In this document: in pieces, positions 51,990-61,004 of the stretch | How the letters are laid out: each line of letters opens with the position of its first letter | How positions within the stretch are numbered: position 1 is the first letter of the stretch | Source of the DNA: Paracoccus zhejiangensis | Lineage (GTDB): Bacteria > Pseudomonadota > Alphaproteobacteria > Rhodobacterales > Rhodobacteraceae | DNA: 64,000 nt | Assembly (NCBI RefSeq): GCF_002847445.1 | Contig: NZ_CP025430.1 | Location: 3,344,501 to 3,408,500, forward strand | Direction: 5' to 3' | Notes under the pieces: generated by a model | The model's database searches: none | The model's input: only the letters and a program-made list of their open reading frames with translations | Told to the model about the DNA's origin: nothing | Position numbers and translations under genes: made by a program

Positions 51990-53969
51990 ATGCTTCCGTT
52001 TCCTCACCTGACTGAACTCGGCTCCAGCTGGACCCATGTGCTGCTGGCGCTCGGCGCAGGCCTCATCCTGCCCTCGGTGGTCGATCCGACCAACAATCGC
52101 CACCGGGCCGCCCTGATGGGCATCTCCTTCCTTCTGGCTCTCCGCTATGTCTGGTGGCGAGGGACCGAGACCTTGGCGCCGGCTGGGTGGACCATCGACA
52201 TGCTGGCCAGCTGGTCATTGTTTGCACTGGAGATGCTGGCTCTCATTGGCTCGATCAGCGCCTTCACCATCATGTCGCGCATCCGCCTGCGCAGCGAGGA
52301 GGCCGATGCGCATGAAGGATGGTGGGGCGAGCAGGAGCCCCGCGTCGCCATCCTGATCGCCACCTATAACGAAGAGCTGGAAATCCTGGAGCGGACGATC
52401 GTTGGTGCCCGGTCGCTGCGCCACAAGAACAAGGAGGTGCTGGTCCTCGACGACAGCCGGCGCGATTGGCTGCGCGACTATTGCGCTGAACAAGGCGTGC
52501 GCTACATGCGCCGGCCTGACAACAAGGGCTCCAAGGCCGGTAACATCAACCACTGCCTGGATCGCCTGGCGGAGGACCCGGTGCCGCCGGATTTCGTGGC
52601 GGTGCTGGACGCGGACTTCGTGCCCCACCGCGGCTTCATCTCGCGCAGCCTGGCGCTGTTCCATGATCCCAGGGTGGCCTTGGTCCAGACGCCGCAGCAC
52701 TTCTTCAACGCCGACCCGATCCAGCACAATCTCGGCATCAGCCGCTCCTACCCGGACGAGCAGAGGTTCTTCTTTGACTACATGCAACCCTCGCGCGACG
52801 CCTGGGGGATTGCGATCTGCTGTGGCACTTCGTCGATCTGCCGCTGGAGTGCCCTTCGAGAAATGGGTGGCTTTCCCACGGAAAGCGTTACCGAGGACTT
52901 CCTGCTGACGCTGGCCCTGCAGGAGCGCGGCTGGAAGACTGTTTATCTGGCCGAGCCGCTGACCGAAGGTCTGGCGCCCGAGGGGCTAAAGGAATACGTC
53001 ACGCAGCGCGCCCGCTGGTGCCTGGGGCTGATGCAGATCGCCCGCTCTAAATATGGGCCTCTGGCCAAGAACAATTTGCGCCTTCGCGACCGCTGGAGCG
53101 TGATCGACTCGGTGTTCTTCTGGTTGACCAGCTTTCCCTTCCGGATAGCCGTTGTCGTATATCCGCTGCTTTACTGGTTCTTCAACGTGATCGTGGTGAA
53201 CGCGACGCTGACAGACGTGATCAGCTACTTCGGCGTCTATTTCGTCTGGTCGTTTCTGGCACAGCGGACGTTGATGCCTGGCATGTTCGTGCCCGTTCTT
53301 CACGACACCAGCCAGCTGATCGGCGCCCTTCCCATCAGCCGGGCGGCCTTCACGGGGCTCTTCCGGCCCAAGGGCCATCCTTTCTCGGTCACGGCCAAGG
53401 GCGGCGACCGGACCAAGGTCATCGTGCAGTGGGAGATGATGTCCCCGTTCCTGGTTTTGCTGGTCCTGACGCTTCTCGGCTTGACGCTGGGCATCTTCGT
53501 GGACCGCTTCGCCTTCAACGATGCAGGCGACGGCAAGTGGGTGGTCATCTTCTGGACGATCTACAATGTCTTTGTGTTGCTCATGACGATCTTGGCCTGT
53601 GTCGAGCTGCCCCGCCGTGAGCGCCACATCGCTGATCTGCCGGACCGGGGCATCCTAGTCACGGATGGCGACATTCGCCGCCAGTGGATCAGCTCACTGA
53701 CCATGGAGGAGGCGCGGCTGCGCGGAAAAATCTATCCGGTTGGCGCAACAGGCCTGCTGCGGCTGCGTGATGTTGGCGATGTGCCAGTCGAGGTCATCGC
53801 GCAGACGGTAGACGGCAATCGGGTCCGGCTGAGGCCCACGCCGGTGCAGCGCGAGGCGCTGATGATCCGCTTTTACGCTGAAGGGGCTGCACCCGGCACA
53901 GGCCGGGCGCAATTGGCGGGACTGCTGGCCGGGCTGGGGCAGCGCTTGTCGTTCAGCGATCGTCGCTGA
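51990..53969 (+). CDS. Cellulose-synthase-like GT2 glucan synthase (BgsA/CrdS/BcsA type)
   Basis: A 659-residue processive glycosyltransferase: two to three N-terminal TM helices, then D motif LVLDDSRRDW near 153, DAD in AVLDADFVPHRG near 207, TED in VTEDFLLTLAL near 300, QRARWCLGLMQI near 337, and five to six C-terminal TM helices. A short cytosolic C-terminal region follows (RRERHIADLPDRGILV); it resembles the start of a PilZ domain, but a DxSxxG motif is not evident. No bcsB is present. Likely product a linear beta-glucan, possibly mixed linkage. Confidence 0.85.
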   Translation: MLPFPHLTELGSSWTHVLLALGAGLILPSVVDPTNNRHRAALMGISFLLALRYVWWRGTETLAPAGWTIDMLASWSLFALEMLALIGSISAFTIMSRIRLRSEEADAHEGWWGEQEPRVAILIATYNEELEILERTIVGARSLRHKNKEVLVLDDSRRDWLRDYCAEQGVRYMRRPDNKGSKAGNINHCLDRLAEDPVPPDFVAVLDADFVPHRGFISRSLALFHDPRVALVQTPQHFFNADPIQHNLGISRSYPDEQRFFFDYMQPSRDAWGIAICCGTSSICRWSALREMGGFPTESVTEDFLLTLALQERGWKTVYLAEPLTEGLAPEGLKEYVTQRARWCLGLMQIARSKYGPLAKNNLRLRDRWSVIDSVFFWLTSFPFRIAVVVYPLLYWFFNVIVVNATLTDVISYFGVYFVWSFLAQRTLMPGMFVPVLHDTSQLIGALPISRAAFTGLFRPKGHPFSVTAKGGDRTKVIVQWEMMSPFLVLLVLTLLGLTLGIFVDRFAFNDAGDGKWVVIFWTIYNVFVLLMTILACVELPRRERHIADLPDRGILVTDGDIRRQWISSLTMEEARLRGKIYPVGATGLLRLRDVGDVPVEVIAQTVDGNRVRLRPTPVQREALMIRFYAEGAAPGTGRAQLAGLLAGLGQRLSFSDRR

Positions 53970-55044
53970 CGCGATCCTGCTGAAGCTGGGTCAGCGCCGC
54001 CGACAGCAGCGCGGCTTCGCGGGTGACGTGGAAGCTCGGAGGATATTCCTGAGAGCCGTCCGCGATGCGCTGCGCAGAGGCGGCAAGCTGGGCGAAGGGC
54101 GTCCTGACAGCACGCGTGACAAGAGCGGTCAGCAGCCCGATCAGGGAAACGGCGACCCCAAGCGCGTAAAGCGCCCCGTTCCGGATCAGGTCGACGCCGA
54201 TATCAAGGCGCTCGGCATCCAGCCGTCCCACCATCCGCCACCCGAAGTTCGGCAGGTCTCCGTAAGACACCTCCGGCACCAACGCCGAGAAATACTCCCG
54301 CCCATCAGGCCAGGTCTCGCGTCCTCCAGACTGTACGCCGGTCTGCGCCGCGCCCAGGATCTGCAACTCCGCTGTGTCTGGTGCCTCATCCGTTGAAGAG
54401 GCAGATATGTCGCCAGAGGGATTGATCAGGTAGAGGTCAATGCCAAAGGTTTCCGAGGTCTCGCGCAGATGTTCGGCCAACCAGGTCGCGTTGATGTGCA
54501 TGCCGACGACGCCGATCAGATCACCATTGGCGTCCGTGACCGGTCTGGCCAGATCGATGAAGCGCAGCGGCTCGTCCCCTTCACCTCCGAGAAGCTGGGC
54601 CAGAAGCACTGCGTCATGAACATCGCCCGCAAACCCACCGCTGAGGCCGTTGCGATACCAGGGCCGCTCGCTGACATCCTGCCCGATCAGCAAGCCATTC
54701 GTCGCCGCGATGACTTGGCCGCTCAGATCGGCAAAGCCCGCCCAGGAGATGCGGCTGCCGTCGCCGCTCGCCCCTGTCATCAGGTAGGTCAGCTGCTCCG
54801 GGTTCAACTCGTCAACCCTTTCCGTCAGGAACGCCAGGTCACGCCAGTCGCGCTCGAGGGTTCGGGCCAGGCCCTCGGCGGCGGCGGTGGTGCGGAAGCG
54901 GGCCGCATAATCCAGGGTGCTGTCAGTAAAGCGGTCGCCGCGAAGGTATGCAAATGCCATGGGAACCAGGCACATCACCAGGATGCAGGAAAGCGCAAAG
55001 CCGACAAGAGCCTTGCGCAGGGTCAGGGTTGGCAGCTGGGTCAT
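53953..55044 (-). CDS. dCache-domain membrane sensor without output domain
   Basis: A 363-residue protein: TM1 (ALVGFALSCILVMCLVPMAF), a large periplasmic dCache domain (ISWAGFADLSGQVIAATNGL, DVSERPWYRNGLSGGFAGDV, RFIDLARPVTDANGDLIGVV), TM2 near 290-310 and a HAMP-like end (VRTPFAQLAASAQRIADGS). No GGDEF, EAL, kinase or MCP domain follows, so it ends where an output would begin. Its 3' end overlaps the GT2 gene convergently by 17 nt. It may sense a ligand and contact the synthase or a separate cyclase. Confidence 0.8.
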   Translation of the reverse strand: MTQLPTLTLRKALVGFALSCILVMCLVPMAFAYLRGDRFTDSTLDYAARFRTTAAAEGLARTLERDWRDLAFLTERVDELNPEQLTYLMTGASGDGSRISWAGFADLSGQVIAATNGLLIGQDVSERPWYRNGLSGGFAGDVHDAVLLAQLLGGEGDEPLRFIDLARPVTDANGDLIGVVGMHINATWLAEHLRETSETFGIDLYLINPSGDISASSTDEAPDTAELQILGAAQTGVQSGGRETWPDGREYFSALVPEVSYGDLPNFGWRMVGRLDAERLDIGVDLIRNGALYALGVAVSLIGLLTALVTRAVRTPFAQLAASAQRIADGSQEYPPSFHVTREAALLSAALTQLQQDRVSDDR

Positions 55045-55050
55045 GGCACC

Positions 55051-55629
55051 TCAGAACGTGTTGATGGAGAAGCCGGCAAAGACTTCGTCAGAGCTCAGTT
55101 TGTAGCCGAGCCGGACGCTGAGCGGCCCGTCAGCGATGCGTTTTTGAAAGGCCAGGGTGGTCTCGTGGTAAGTGTCGCTTCCGCCGCGTGACAGCTCGAC
55201 GCCAAAATTGCCTGGTGCAAATGTCAACTGTCCAAGCAGAAACCAGGACTGGTGAACCGAGCTGACATCAGCCAGCAAATAGGTGGATCCGAAGGAGGTG
55301 GGGGTGTAACGCTCGAGCGACAGCTTGAGGCCGGCCTGAACATCATCGCCCTCATCCTGCTCGTGCTGAAAGCCGATGGTAGGACCGACCTTCATGACGG
55401 CAATATCCGCCAGCGGCAGCGCATAGGTGAGGCTGATCGCGCCAGAATGCCCATCCTCGTAGTTGGAAAAGTTCAGCCCGTAGTTCAGGGAGCTGCGGCT
55501 CACCGAAGCAACCACGGATTGGGTGCGCCCACCCGCATCTCCTTGGAGGAAATAGCCGTCGGCGGCGGCAGTCTGACCCAGAAGGCATGCCAAGCCCGCT
55601 GCCGAGGCTATTGTTCGAACCTGCGCCAT
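55051..55629 (-). CDS. Outer-membrane beta-barrel protein of the glucan cassette
   Basis: A 192-residue exported protein with a signal peptide (cleavage near TAAADG), many alternating amphipathic strands (GLNFSNYEDGHSGAISLTYA, VGVELSRG-type FGVELSRGGSDTYHETTLAF) and a C-terminal Phe (FSINTF). It may be an outer-membrane channel for the polysaccharide. The start at 55629 has AGGGAG upstream; the longer frame from 55671 does not. 6 nt separate it from the dCache gene, so both form one minus-strand operon. Confidence 0.65.
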   Translation of the reverse strand: MAQVRTIASAAGLACLLGQTAAADGYFLQGDAGGRTQSVVASVSRSSLNYGLNFSNYEDGHSGAISLTYALPLADIAVMKVGPTIGFQHEQDEGDDVQAGLKLSLERYTPTSFGSTYLLADVSSVHQSWFLLGQLTFAPGNFGVELSRGGSDTYHETTLAFQKRIADGPLSVRLGYKLSSDEVFAGFSINTF

Positions 55630-55847
55630 CGAAACTCCCTTATCATATCTGCTTAAGGATAGCTTAATCATGAATCAGCGCTACAGCCTAGAGTTGAAAG
55701 TGACCCGGCATTGGGCGCTCCGAAGCAGATGTCTGCTTCACCCAGATTTGCACCAGCCATACTGTATCTATGTCAGGTAGCTCGCTGCCCGTCAGGTTTA
55801 GGCAACTGCTATGGCACAGACTTTTTTTGCATCTGCAGCGTATGACC

Positions 55848-55963
55848 GCTTGGTCCGCATTGCTGCCACACAACCCGTGAAAATGCTGCCCCGGGGATCG
55901 AATGACTGGTCTGGTGAATGCCGCATAGCAGCGCGGCACCTTCTTGAACGGCGGCTGTGGGCC
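55848..55963 (+). repeat. Dispersed intergenic repeat, right of the glucan cassette
   Basis: GCTTGGTCCGC, GAAAATGCTGCCCCGG, then GGTCTGGTGAATGCCGCAT and AGCAGCG: same order and direction as the copy at 49305-49421. The remainder of 55630-55986 has no recognisable gene. Confidence 0.6.
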
Positions 55964-55986
55964 GCCAGTGACGGCGGCCCGGTCCA

Positions 55987-56640
55987 TTAGATTTCAACAC
56001 TTTCGGAGATGGCAAGCGCGTCTTCTAGGTCCACGCCCAGATACCGGACCGTGCTGTCCATCTTGGTGTGTCCCAGAAGAAGCTGAACGGCGCGCAGGTT
56101 CCCCGTCTTCCGATAGATCTCCGCGACTTTCGTCCGGCGCATGGAGTGAGTTCCGTAGGATGTGGGGTCCAGGCCGATGGATGACACCCAATCCCGAACG
56201 AGACGAGCGTACTGCCGTGTAGAGATGTGCAGGCGCTCATGGAAACGGCCCGGCCAGAGAAATTCCGAGCCGACCATCAACGGCTCTTCCATCCAGCGCG
56301 ACAGCGATTTCCGCGTTCCTTCCGTGATCTCAAACCTGACCGGCCGTTGGGTCTTGCTTTGAATGATCGATGCACGTTCCTTGACCTGGCCGGGAGCGTA
56401 GACGTCGACGACCTTTAGTTTCACCAAGTCGCAGCCACGGAGCTTGCTGTCGACGGCCAAGTTGAAGAGGGCAAGGTCGCGATCGTTCCCGGCGATCTCT
56501 AGGCGAACGCGGATGGCCCAGACATGTTTCGGCAAAAGTGGGCGTTTCTGACCTATCAGGCGCCCCTTGTTCCAGGCAGGGCGGCAAGCGCGGATGGCAG
56601 GTAAGTTGGCAGTAGGGGTAATCCCCCCCGAAAGTAAGGG
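55987..56640 (-). pseudogene. Site-specific tyrosine recombinase, 5' end interrupted by IS3
   Basis: About 200 residues of a short tyrosine recombinase: RPAWNKGRLIGQKRPLLPKH, KLRGCDLVKLKVVDVYAPGQ, GTHSMRRTKVAEIYRKTGNL, LLGHTKMDSTVRYLGV with HxxR and Tyr nucleophile. The reading frame continues into the neighbouring IS3-family element, so the original start codon and promoter appear lost; the core may still be made from an internal start. The family is common on alphaproteobacterial plasmids. Confidence 0.65.
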
Positions 56641-56687
56641 GCTGCATAAGTAGAATTTTCTCGGCAAGATGAACGAGGAGATTCCGA

Positions 56688-56951
56688 ATGAAGACAAGCA
56701 GATACACCGAGGCGCAGATCATCGCGATTCTGCGGCAGGCAGAAGGCGGTGTGCCGGTGGCCGAGCTGTGCCGCGAGCACGGCATGAGCAACGCGTCGTT
56801 CTACAAGTGGCGGGCGAAGTATGGCGGGATGGATGCGTCCCTGATCAGCCAGATGAAGGCCATCGAGGACGAGAACCGGCGGCTGAAGCGGATGTATGCG
56901 GACCTGAGCATGCAGGCTGATCTGCTGAAGGAGGCTCTTGGAAAAAAGTGA
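56688..56951 (+). CDS. IS3-family transposase OrfA
   Basis: 87 residues: HTH ([39 protein letters not shown]) and a leucine-zipper-like tail ([20 protein letters not shown]). The end overlaps orfB by 4 nt around an AAAAAAG stretch, the expected -1 frameshift site for the OrfAB transposase. Confidence 0.92.
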   Translation: MKTSRYTEAQIIAILRQAEGGVPVAELCREHGMSNASFYKWRAKYGGMDASLISQMKAIEDENRRLKRMYADLSMQADLLKEALGKK

Positions 56952-57775
56952 CCGGGCCGTCTCAACGCCGCGAGATGGCCGAGAATGCGGTGGCGCGAAG
57001 AGGAGCGAGCATTGCGCTGGCCTGCCGTGCCTTTGGGGTGAGCGAGACCTGCTATCGCTATGGCCCGAAGCTGAAGGCCGAGAACGAGGAGATTGCCGAT
57101 CTGCTGGTCGGTCTGACCGATGCGCGCAAGACCTGGGGGTTCGGTCTGTGCTTCCTGCACCTGCGCAACGTGAAGGGGCATCCGTGGAACCACAAACGCG
57201 TCTATCGCATCTATTGCGCCTTGGAACTGAACCTGCGCATCAAACCGCGCAAGCGACTGAAGCGGGACAAACCGGATGCGCTGGCGGTGCCTGAGGCCCC
57301 GAACATGACTTGGTCGATGGATTTCATGGCCGACCGGCTCGGCGATGGCCGCCCATTCCGGCTGCTAAACGTGCTGGACGACTTTAATCGCGAAGGCCTG
57401 GGGATCGAGGTCGACTTCTCGCTGCCGGCCGAACGGGTCATTCGAAGTCTCGACCGAATTATCGAATGGCGCGGCAAACCTGGCACCATCAGGGTCGACA
57501 ACGGCCCGGAATACATCAGTGGCAAGCTGCTGATCTGGGCCGAGAAACGCGGCATCACCATTCAGCACATCCAACCCGGCCAGCCCCAACAGAACGCCTA
57601 CATCGAGCGTTACAACCGCACGGTCAGGCATGAATGGCTCGACCAATACATCATCGAAACCATTGAGGAGGCCCAGGATCACGCCACGCAATGGCTATGG
57701 ACTTATAACAACGACCGCCCGAACATGGGCATCGGCGGCATAACACCCGCCATGAAACTGAAAATGGCCGCGTAA
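56948..57775 (+). CDS. IS3-family transposase OrfB
   Basis: 275 residues with a DDE integrase core: [50 protein letters not shown] with the catalytic Glu. Appears complete. The element probably inserted after the two genes on its sides were already present, since it breaks both. Confidence 0.92.
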   Translation: MTGPSQRREMAENAVARRGASIALACRAFGVSETCYRYGPKLKAENEEIADLLVGLTDARKTWGFGLCFLHLRNVKGHPWNHKRVYRIYCALELNLRIKPRKRLKRDKPDALAVPEAPNMTWSMDFMADRLGDGRPFRLLNVLDDFNREGLGIEVDFSLPAERVIRSLDRIIEWRGKPGTIRVDNGPEYISGKLLIWAEKRGITIQHIQPGQPQQNAYIERYNRTVRHEWLDQYIIETIEEAQDHATQWLWTYNNDRPNMGIGGITPAMKLKMAA

Positions 57776-57789
57776 GTTCTACGAATGTA

Positions 57790-58737
57790 GAGGTCGAGCA
57801 GAACCCTGTACCCTTTGGAAAAGCGATATCCGCGCCACTCGAAATCGCTCTTCACCCGTGCCGCGACCGCGGGAAAGAACGGATACAGACGGCGGACCTC
57901 TTGCACGAAAGGTTCGAGCTGTCCCTCGTCGTCCTTCAGCTTTTGCCGCCACTCGGGATGCCGATGCAGGGCATGCGCCGCCTGGGCGATGAACGCAGAG
58001 ACGGCGACGATCGGGCGTACTACGTTCAGAAGCTCCACGGCGGCAACCTTGGAGGTCAGCAGCTCCCCATTCAGATCGCGCCACGTCGCGACGACATGGG
58101 CGGCGCTTTCCTGTCCTGTCTGAAGGCTTCCGTCGCGCACCCGTTCAATAATCCCGGCTATCCAACGCTCTGCGCGATGCCGCGCCAGACGCGCACCCCA
58201 GTGCTTCCAGCCGACCGCCCCGGCGTCTTGGAAGAGCGCCGTCATCTGCGCCGTCCGCGTCTCGACCTCCGCTTCGGGAAGCGGCACGCCCGACCAGGCG
58301 CAGGCAGCTCTGGTGAGGATTTCGCGCACTTCGTCGTAGAGAACGACCTTCTCCGCCGCTTGCCAGTCCCGTGCGTAGCGGTCCAACAGGTCCCGCGTCG
58401 TGTTTTCGAGAGCTTCGATCCGCTCCGACGCCATGAGTGACATAAACATCCGCTTCCGATGACGGTGGGCCTCGCCATCGAGCCCCTGGATGCCCTTTTC
58501 GCCGAGCAGGGTTCTCTGGATACGCTTCGGCATCGAGCCTGCGCGCACGAGCCCATCCTCGGAATAGAAGACCTCCGCAGCTGCGGCACCAGTCATGCAG
58601 ATCGTCTTTTGAAAGAGGATGCGGGTCTCGAATAGGTCGCCCTCAAGATCGCGGCATGTGTCCGGAATGAACCCATATGGGTTGCGCAGCAGGGCAAGCG
58701 TGCTGTCGATGCCCTTTGCGGATGGAATGCTGGACAT
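57790..58737 (-). pseudogene. CYP152-like P450 fatty-acid peroxygenase, C-terminally truncated
   Basis: About 316 residues of a P450 of the fatty-acid peroxygenase type: LLRNPYGFIPDTCRDLEGDL, LFQKTICMTGAAAAEVFY, GLDGEAHRHRKRMFM, VRRLYPFFPAVAARVKSDFE and KGYRVLLDLY. Homology ends at the IS3 right end, before the haem-binding Cys loop, so no haem thiolate can form. Full-length relatives have about 410 residues. It is the last gene after lspA, on the same strand. Confidence 0.8.
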
Positions 58738-58740
58738 CGA

Positions 58741-59241
58741 TTATTTCCCCGTAACGTTTTCTTCTCGGTGGTTACGTTCGGGCTTGTTCTGCGCCGAGCG
58801 GAAGCTGTCCCAGAACAGCAGGACTGCACCGCAGAAAATCGCCACATCCGCAAGATTGAAGGACGGCCAGTGGTATGTTCCGTAATGGAAATCCAGAAAG
58901 TCTGGGACGGCCCGATAACGCAGCCGGTCGAGGACATTGCCGAGCGCGCCGCCGATGATCAGACCGAGAGCGGCAGCCGTCAGCCTGTCCGGCGCGCGCC
59001 ACAACCAGATCAGCAGCCATGCCACGATTACGGCAGCAAGTGCGATGAGACCCCACCATGGCACGATCCCGCCCAACATACCGAAGCTGACGCCATCGTT
59101 CAGAACCCGCACGAGATTGAGAAAGGGCAGAACCTCGACTCCGCGCTCAAGCGCCGGTGTGTTCAGGGCAAGCGCCTTGGTGCCCTGATCGAGACCAAAG
59201 GCTGCGATCGCGCAAAGCCCGCCCAGAAAGCGGCTATTCAT
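58741..59241 (-). CDS. lspA: Signal peptidase II (LspA)
   Basis: A 166-residue four-TM aspartic protease: FGLDQGTKALA with the first family region, IIGGALGNVLDRLRYRAVPD and FPSFNLADVAIFCG-type WPSFNLADVAIFCGAVLLFW with catalytic Asp residues. It overlaps the CDF transporter gene (ATGA). An accessory lspA beside a cadmium/lead-type transporter and regulator is common in metal-resistance clusters (compare PbrC). Confidence 0.92.
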   Translation of the reverse strand: MNSRFLGGLCAIAAFGLDQGTKALALNTPALERGVEVLPFLNLVRVLNDGVSFGMLGGIVPWWGLIALAAVIVAWLLIWLWRAPDRLTAAALGLIIGGALGNVLDRLRYRAVPDFLDFHYGTYHWPSFNLADVAIFCGAVLLFWDSFRSAQNKPERNHREENVTGK

Positions 59242-60092
59242 GCCGGCGCCTTCAGATCGGCCCGCGCGTCGCGGATGATCGCCCATGACGAGTGCAGGAA
59301 CAGCCCGGCGATACCGAAAGCGACGATGAGGTCTGGCCATGCGCTGCCCAGCCACGCCACAAGACCGGCGGCAACGACGACCGCCGCATTACCGATGGCG
59401 TCGTTGCGCGAGAAGAGCCAGACGGCCCGCATGTTCGCGTCGCCCTTGCGGAACCGCAGCAGTGGCAGAACGGAGATGGCGTTGACGAAAAGGGCGATCA
59501 TGCCAAGCAGGCCCATGAGACCTGCATCCGGCGTCGTCTGTTCGAAGACCCGGACGATGGTCGTGCCGAGGACGCCAAGACCGAGGAGCCCGAGGAAGAT
59601 GCCTTGGATCAGAGCCGACCGTGCCCGCCAAGCGAGGCTCCAGCCGATGGCCAGCAGGCCGAGGAAGGTGATCGCGCCATCGCCGATGAAATCGAGCGCA
59701 TCGGCCTTCACGGCCTGCGATCCGGAAATGAAACCGCCGATCATTTCGAGGACCCCGTATCCCACGTTCAGGATCACGACGATCCAGAGGGCGCGGCGGT
59801 AGGCCGGGTCCTGATGGGCAGGATTCGGCGGAATGTCTTCATCGCCATCGATCCGGTCGAAGCCATAGCCTGTCACCGCGACTGCCTTTTCGATGTCCGG
59901 CAGGCGCGCTTCGGGGGCATTCAGTGTCATGATGTGAGTTGCGGCCGACACCTTCACATCGCCGGGCGCGACTCCGGCCGACTGTGCCGCCCGCTCGATC
60001 TGTGCGGCATCCTTGGCGCAGTCCATACCGGAAACCCGGTAACGGACGGGCGGGGCATCTGCCGTCAATCCGGCACTTTCGGTGTTGGCCAT
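59238..60092 (-). CDS. CDF-like cation transporter with N-terminal HMA-like domain
   Basis: A 284-residue protein. Residues about 15-75 form an HMA-like domain, YRVSGMDCAKDAAQIERAAQ, in which the second Cys of the usual GMDCxxC motif is Asp. The rest has six TM helices of the CDF/cation diffusion type: LNVGYGVLEMIGGFISGSQA, KADALDFIGDGAITFLGLLA (D-x3-D metal site), and FSRNDAIGNAAVVVAAGLV. Exports divalent cations such as Zn, Cd or Pb. It is divergent from the ArsR gene. Start at 60092; a long upstream extension was rejected. Confidence 0.88.
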   Translation of the reverse strand: MANTESAGLTADAPPVRYRVSGMDCAKDAAQIERAAQSAGVAPGDVKVSAATHIMTLNAPEARLPDIEKAVAVTGYGFDRIDGDEDIPPNPAHQDPAYRRALWIVVILNVGYGVLEMIGGFISGSQAVKADALDFIGDGAITFLGLLAIGWSLAWRARSALIQGIFLGLLGLGVLGTTIVRVFEQTTPDAGLMGLLGMIALFVNAISVLPLLRFRKGDANMRAVWLFSRNDAIGNAAVVVAAGLVAWLGSAWPDLIVAFGIAGLFLHSSWAIIRDARADLKAPA

Positions 60093-60130
60093 GGTCGCGC
60101 TATTCCTGCTAGGATGAATCAAAGAACAAC

Positions 60131-60150
60131 ATATCAGCGAGGAGTGATAT
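60131..60150. promoter_or_regulatory. Probable operator of the CmtR-like regulator
   Basis: ATATCA (60131-60136) and TGATAT (60145-60150) form a perfect dyad with an 8-nt spacer that overlaps the ribosome site and the start codon of the ArsR gene. Binding there would block both its own translation start region and the divergent CDF promoter. Confidence 0.5.
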
Positions 60151-60493
60151 GGCGCAATTCGTCGATGACCGCAAGAGCGCAACCATCGAGCGACGGGCGA
60201 AGCTGTTTCGCGGCTTCGCGGACCCGAGCCGCCTGGCCATCCTCGGTGCACTTTGTAACGAGCCATTGGCCGTTCACGAGCTCGTCGAGCGGACGAAACT
60301 ATCGCAACCCAACGTCTCCAACCATCTGAGGTGCCTGCTGGAGTGCGGGCTTGTCGCCAGCGATCGCCATGGGCGTTTCATCCGCTACCGTATCAGCAGC
60401 CCGCGCATCACGGTCCTTCTGAACGATGTGGACGCACTTCTTGACGTGGTCGCAGAGGGTGTTGAGGCGTGTGACAATTATCGTGAGGCGTGA
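60149..60493 (+). CDS. ArsR/SmtB-family metal regulator (CmtR-like)
   Basis: A 114-residue winged-helix repressor: FADPSRLAILGALCNEPLAV, LSQPNVSNHLRCLLECGLVA, DRHGRFIRYRIS. Cys residues in LRCLLECG (C-x3-C in the recognition helix region) and a C-terminal VEACDNY match the three-Cys site of CmtR, a Cd/Pb sensor. Divergent to the CDF-lspA operon, which it likely represses until metal appears. Confidence 0.9.
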   Translation: MAQFVDDRKSATIERRAKLFRGFADPSRLAILGALCNEPLAVHELVERTKLSQPNVSNHLRCLLECGLVASDRHGRFIRYRISSPRITVLLNDVDALLDVVAEGVEACDNYREA

Positions 60494-60495
60494 GT

Positions 60496-60678
60496 CAGAA
60501 CGGACGGCCGGTCGACTCGGCGCAGATCGGTTGGAAAGATGTCGTCCGTGTGCAGGGTCCGACCGAAATCCTGCTGAGGTTCGACAAGCTGGCTTCGGAA
60601 GAGACACCATTCATGTATCACTGCCACATCCTCGAACACGAGGATGCGGGCATGATGGGGCAGTTTACGGTCACATAA
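60496..60678 (+). pseudogene. Multicopper oxidase, C-terminal remnant
   Basis: About 60 residues, RVQGPTEILLRFDKLASEET, then FMYHCHILEHEDAGMMGQFT, with the HCHxxxH...M ligands of the type 1/type 3 copper site of CueO/CopA-like oxidases. Everything upstream is missing; the fragment begins right after the ArsR stop. It cannot act alone. Confidence 0.75.
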
Positions 60679-60868
60679 CAGGACCCCACCCGCTCGACAC
60701 CGGGCGTCGTCAAGAGCTTACGTCTTCTTGCGGCGTTCTATCAGGTGCCGGTGTCGCCTTGTTGAAACGCATTACGGAGTATGTCTAGACCCGAACGGAG
60801 AACACCTCGCTAAGCTGCGGGTCCGCCGAAGCGGCCGTCCAGTCGCTCGGCAGCATTCGTCAAAAACG
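60679..60868. other. Spacer before IS91 copy 2
   Basis: No gene identified. It joins the multicopper oxidase remnant to the left end of the IS91-family element. Confidence 0.4.
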
Positions 60869-61004
60869 GCCCAAGGACGAAGCCGCTCGCGCGGCAGTGG
60901 CGCGTGTTGTTGAGGTCGCGCGCTGATCTGACCGTCTTGCATTTGGGAATGGGCGATCCTGCCTGACGATTGGGGCCTTCTCAATCATCAGACAGGAGGT
61001 TCCC

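Larger units (their letters stand above)
56643..57789 (+). mobile_element. IS3-family element, intact copy
   Basis: About 1.15 kb with overlapping orfA and orfB. Its ends carry imperfect inverted repeats: TGCATAAGTAGAATTTTCTC on the left and, reverse-complemented, TACATTCGTAGAACTTACGC on the right. It lies between an interrupted recombinase and a truncated P450. Boundaries are approximate by a few bases. Confidence 0.7.

Noticed and set aside
59292..60329. 345-codon plus-strand frame opposite the CDF gene
   Set aside because: Antisense shadow of a recognised transporter and regulator; composition is not protein-like.
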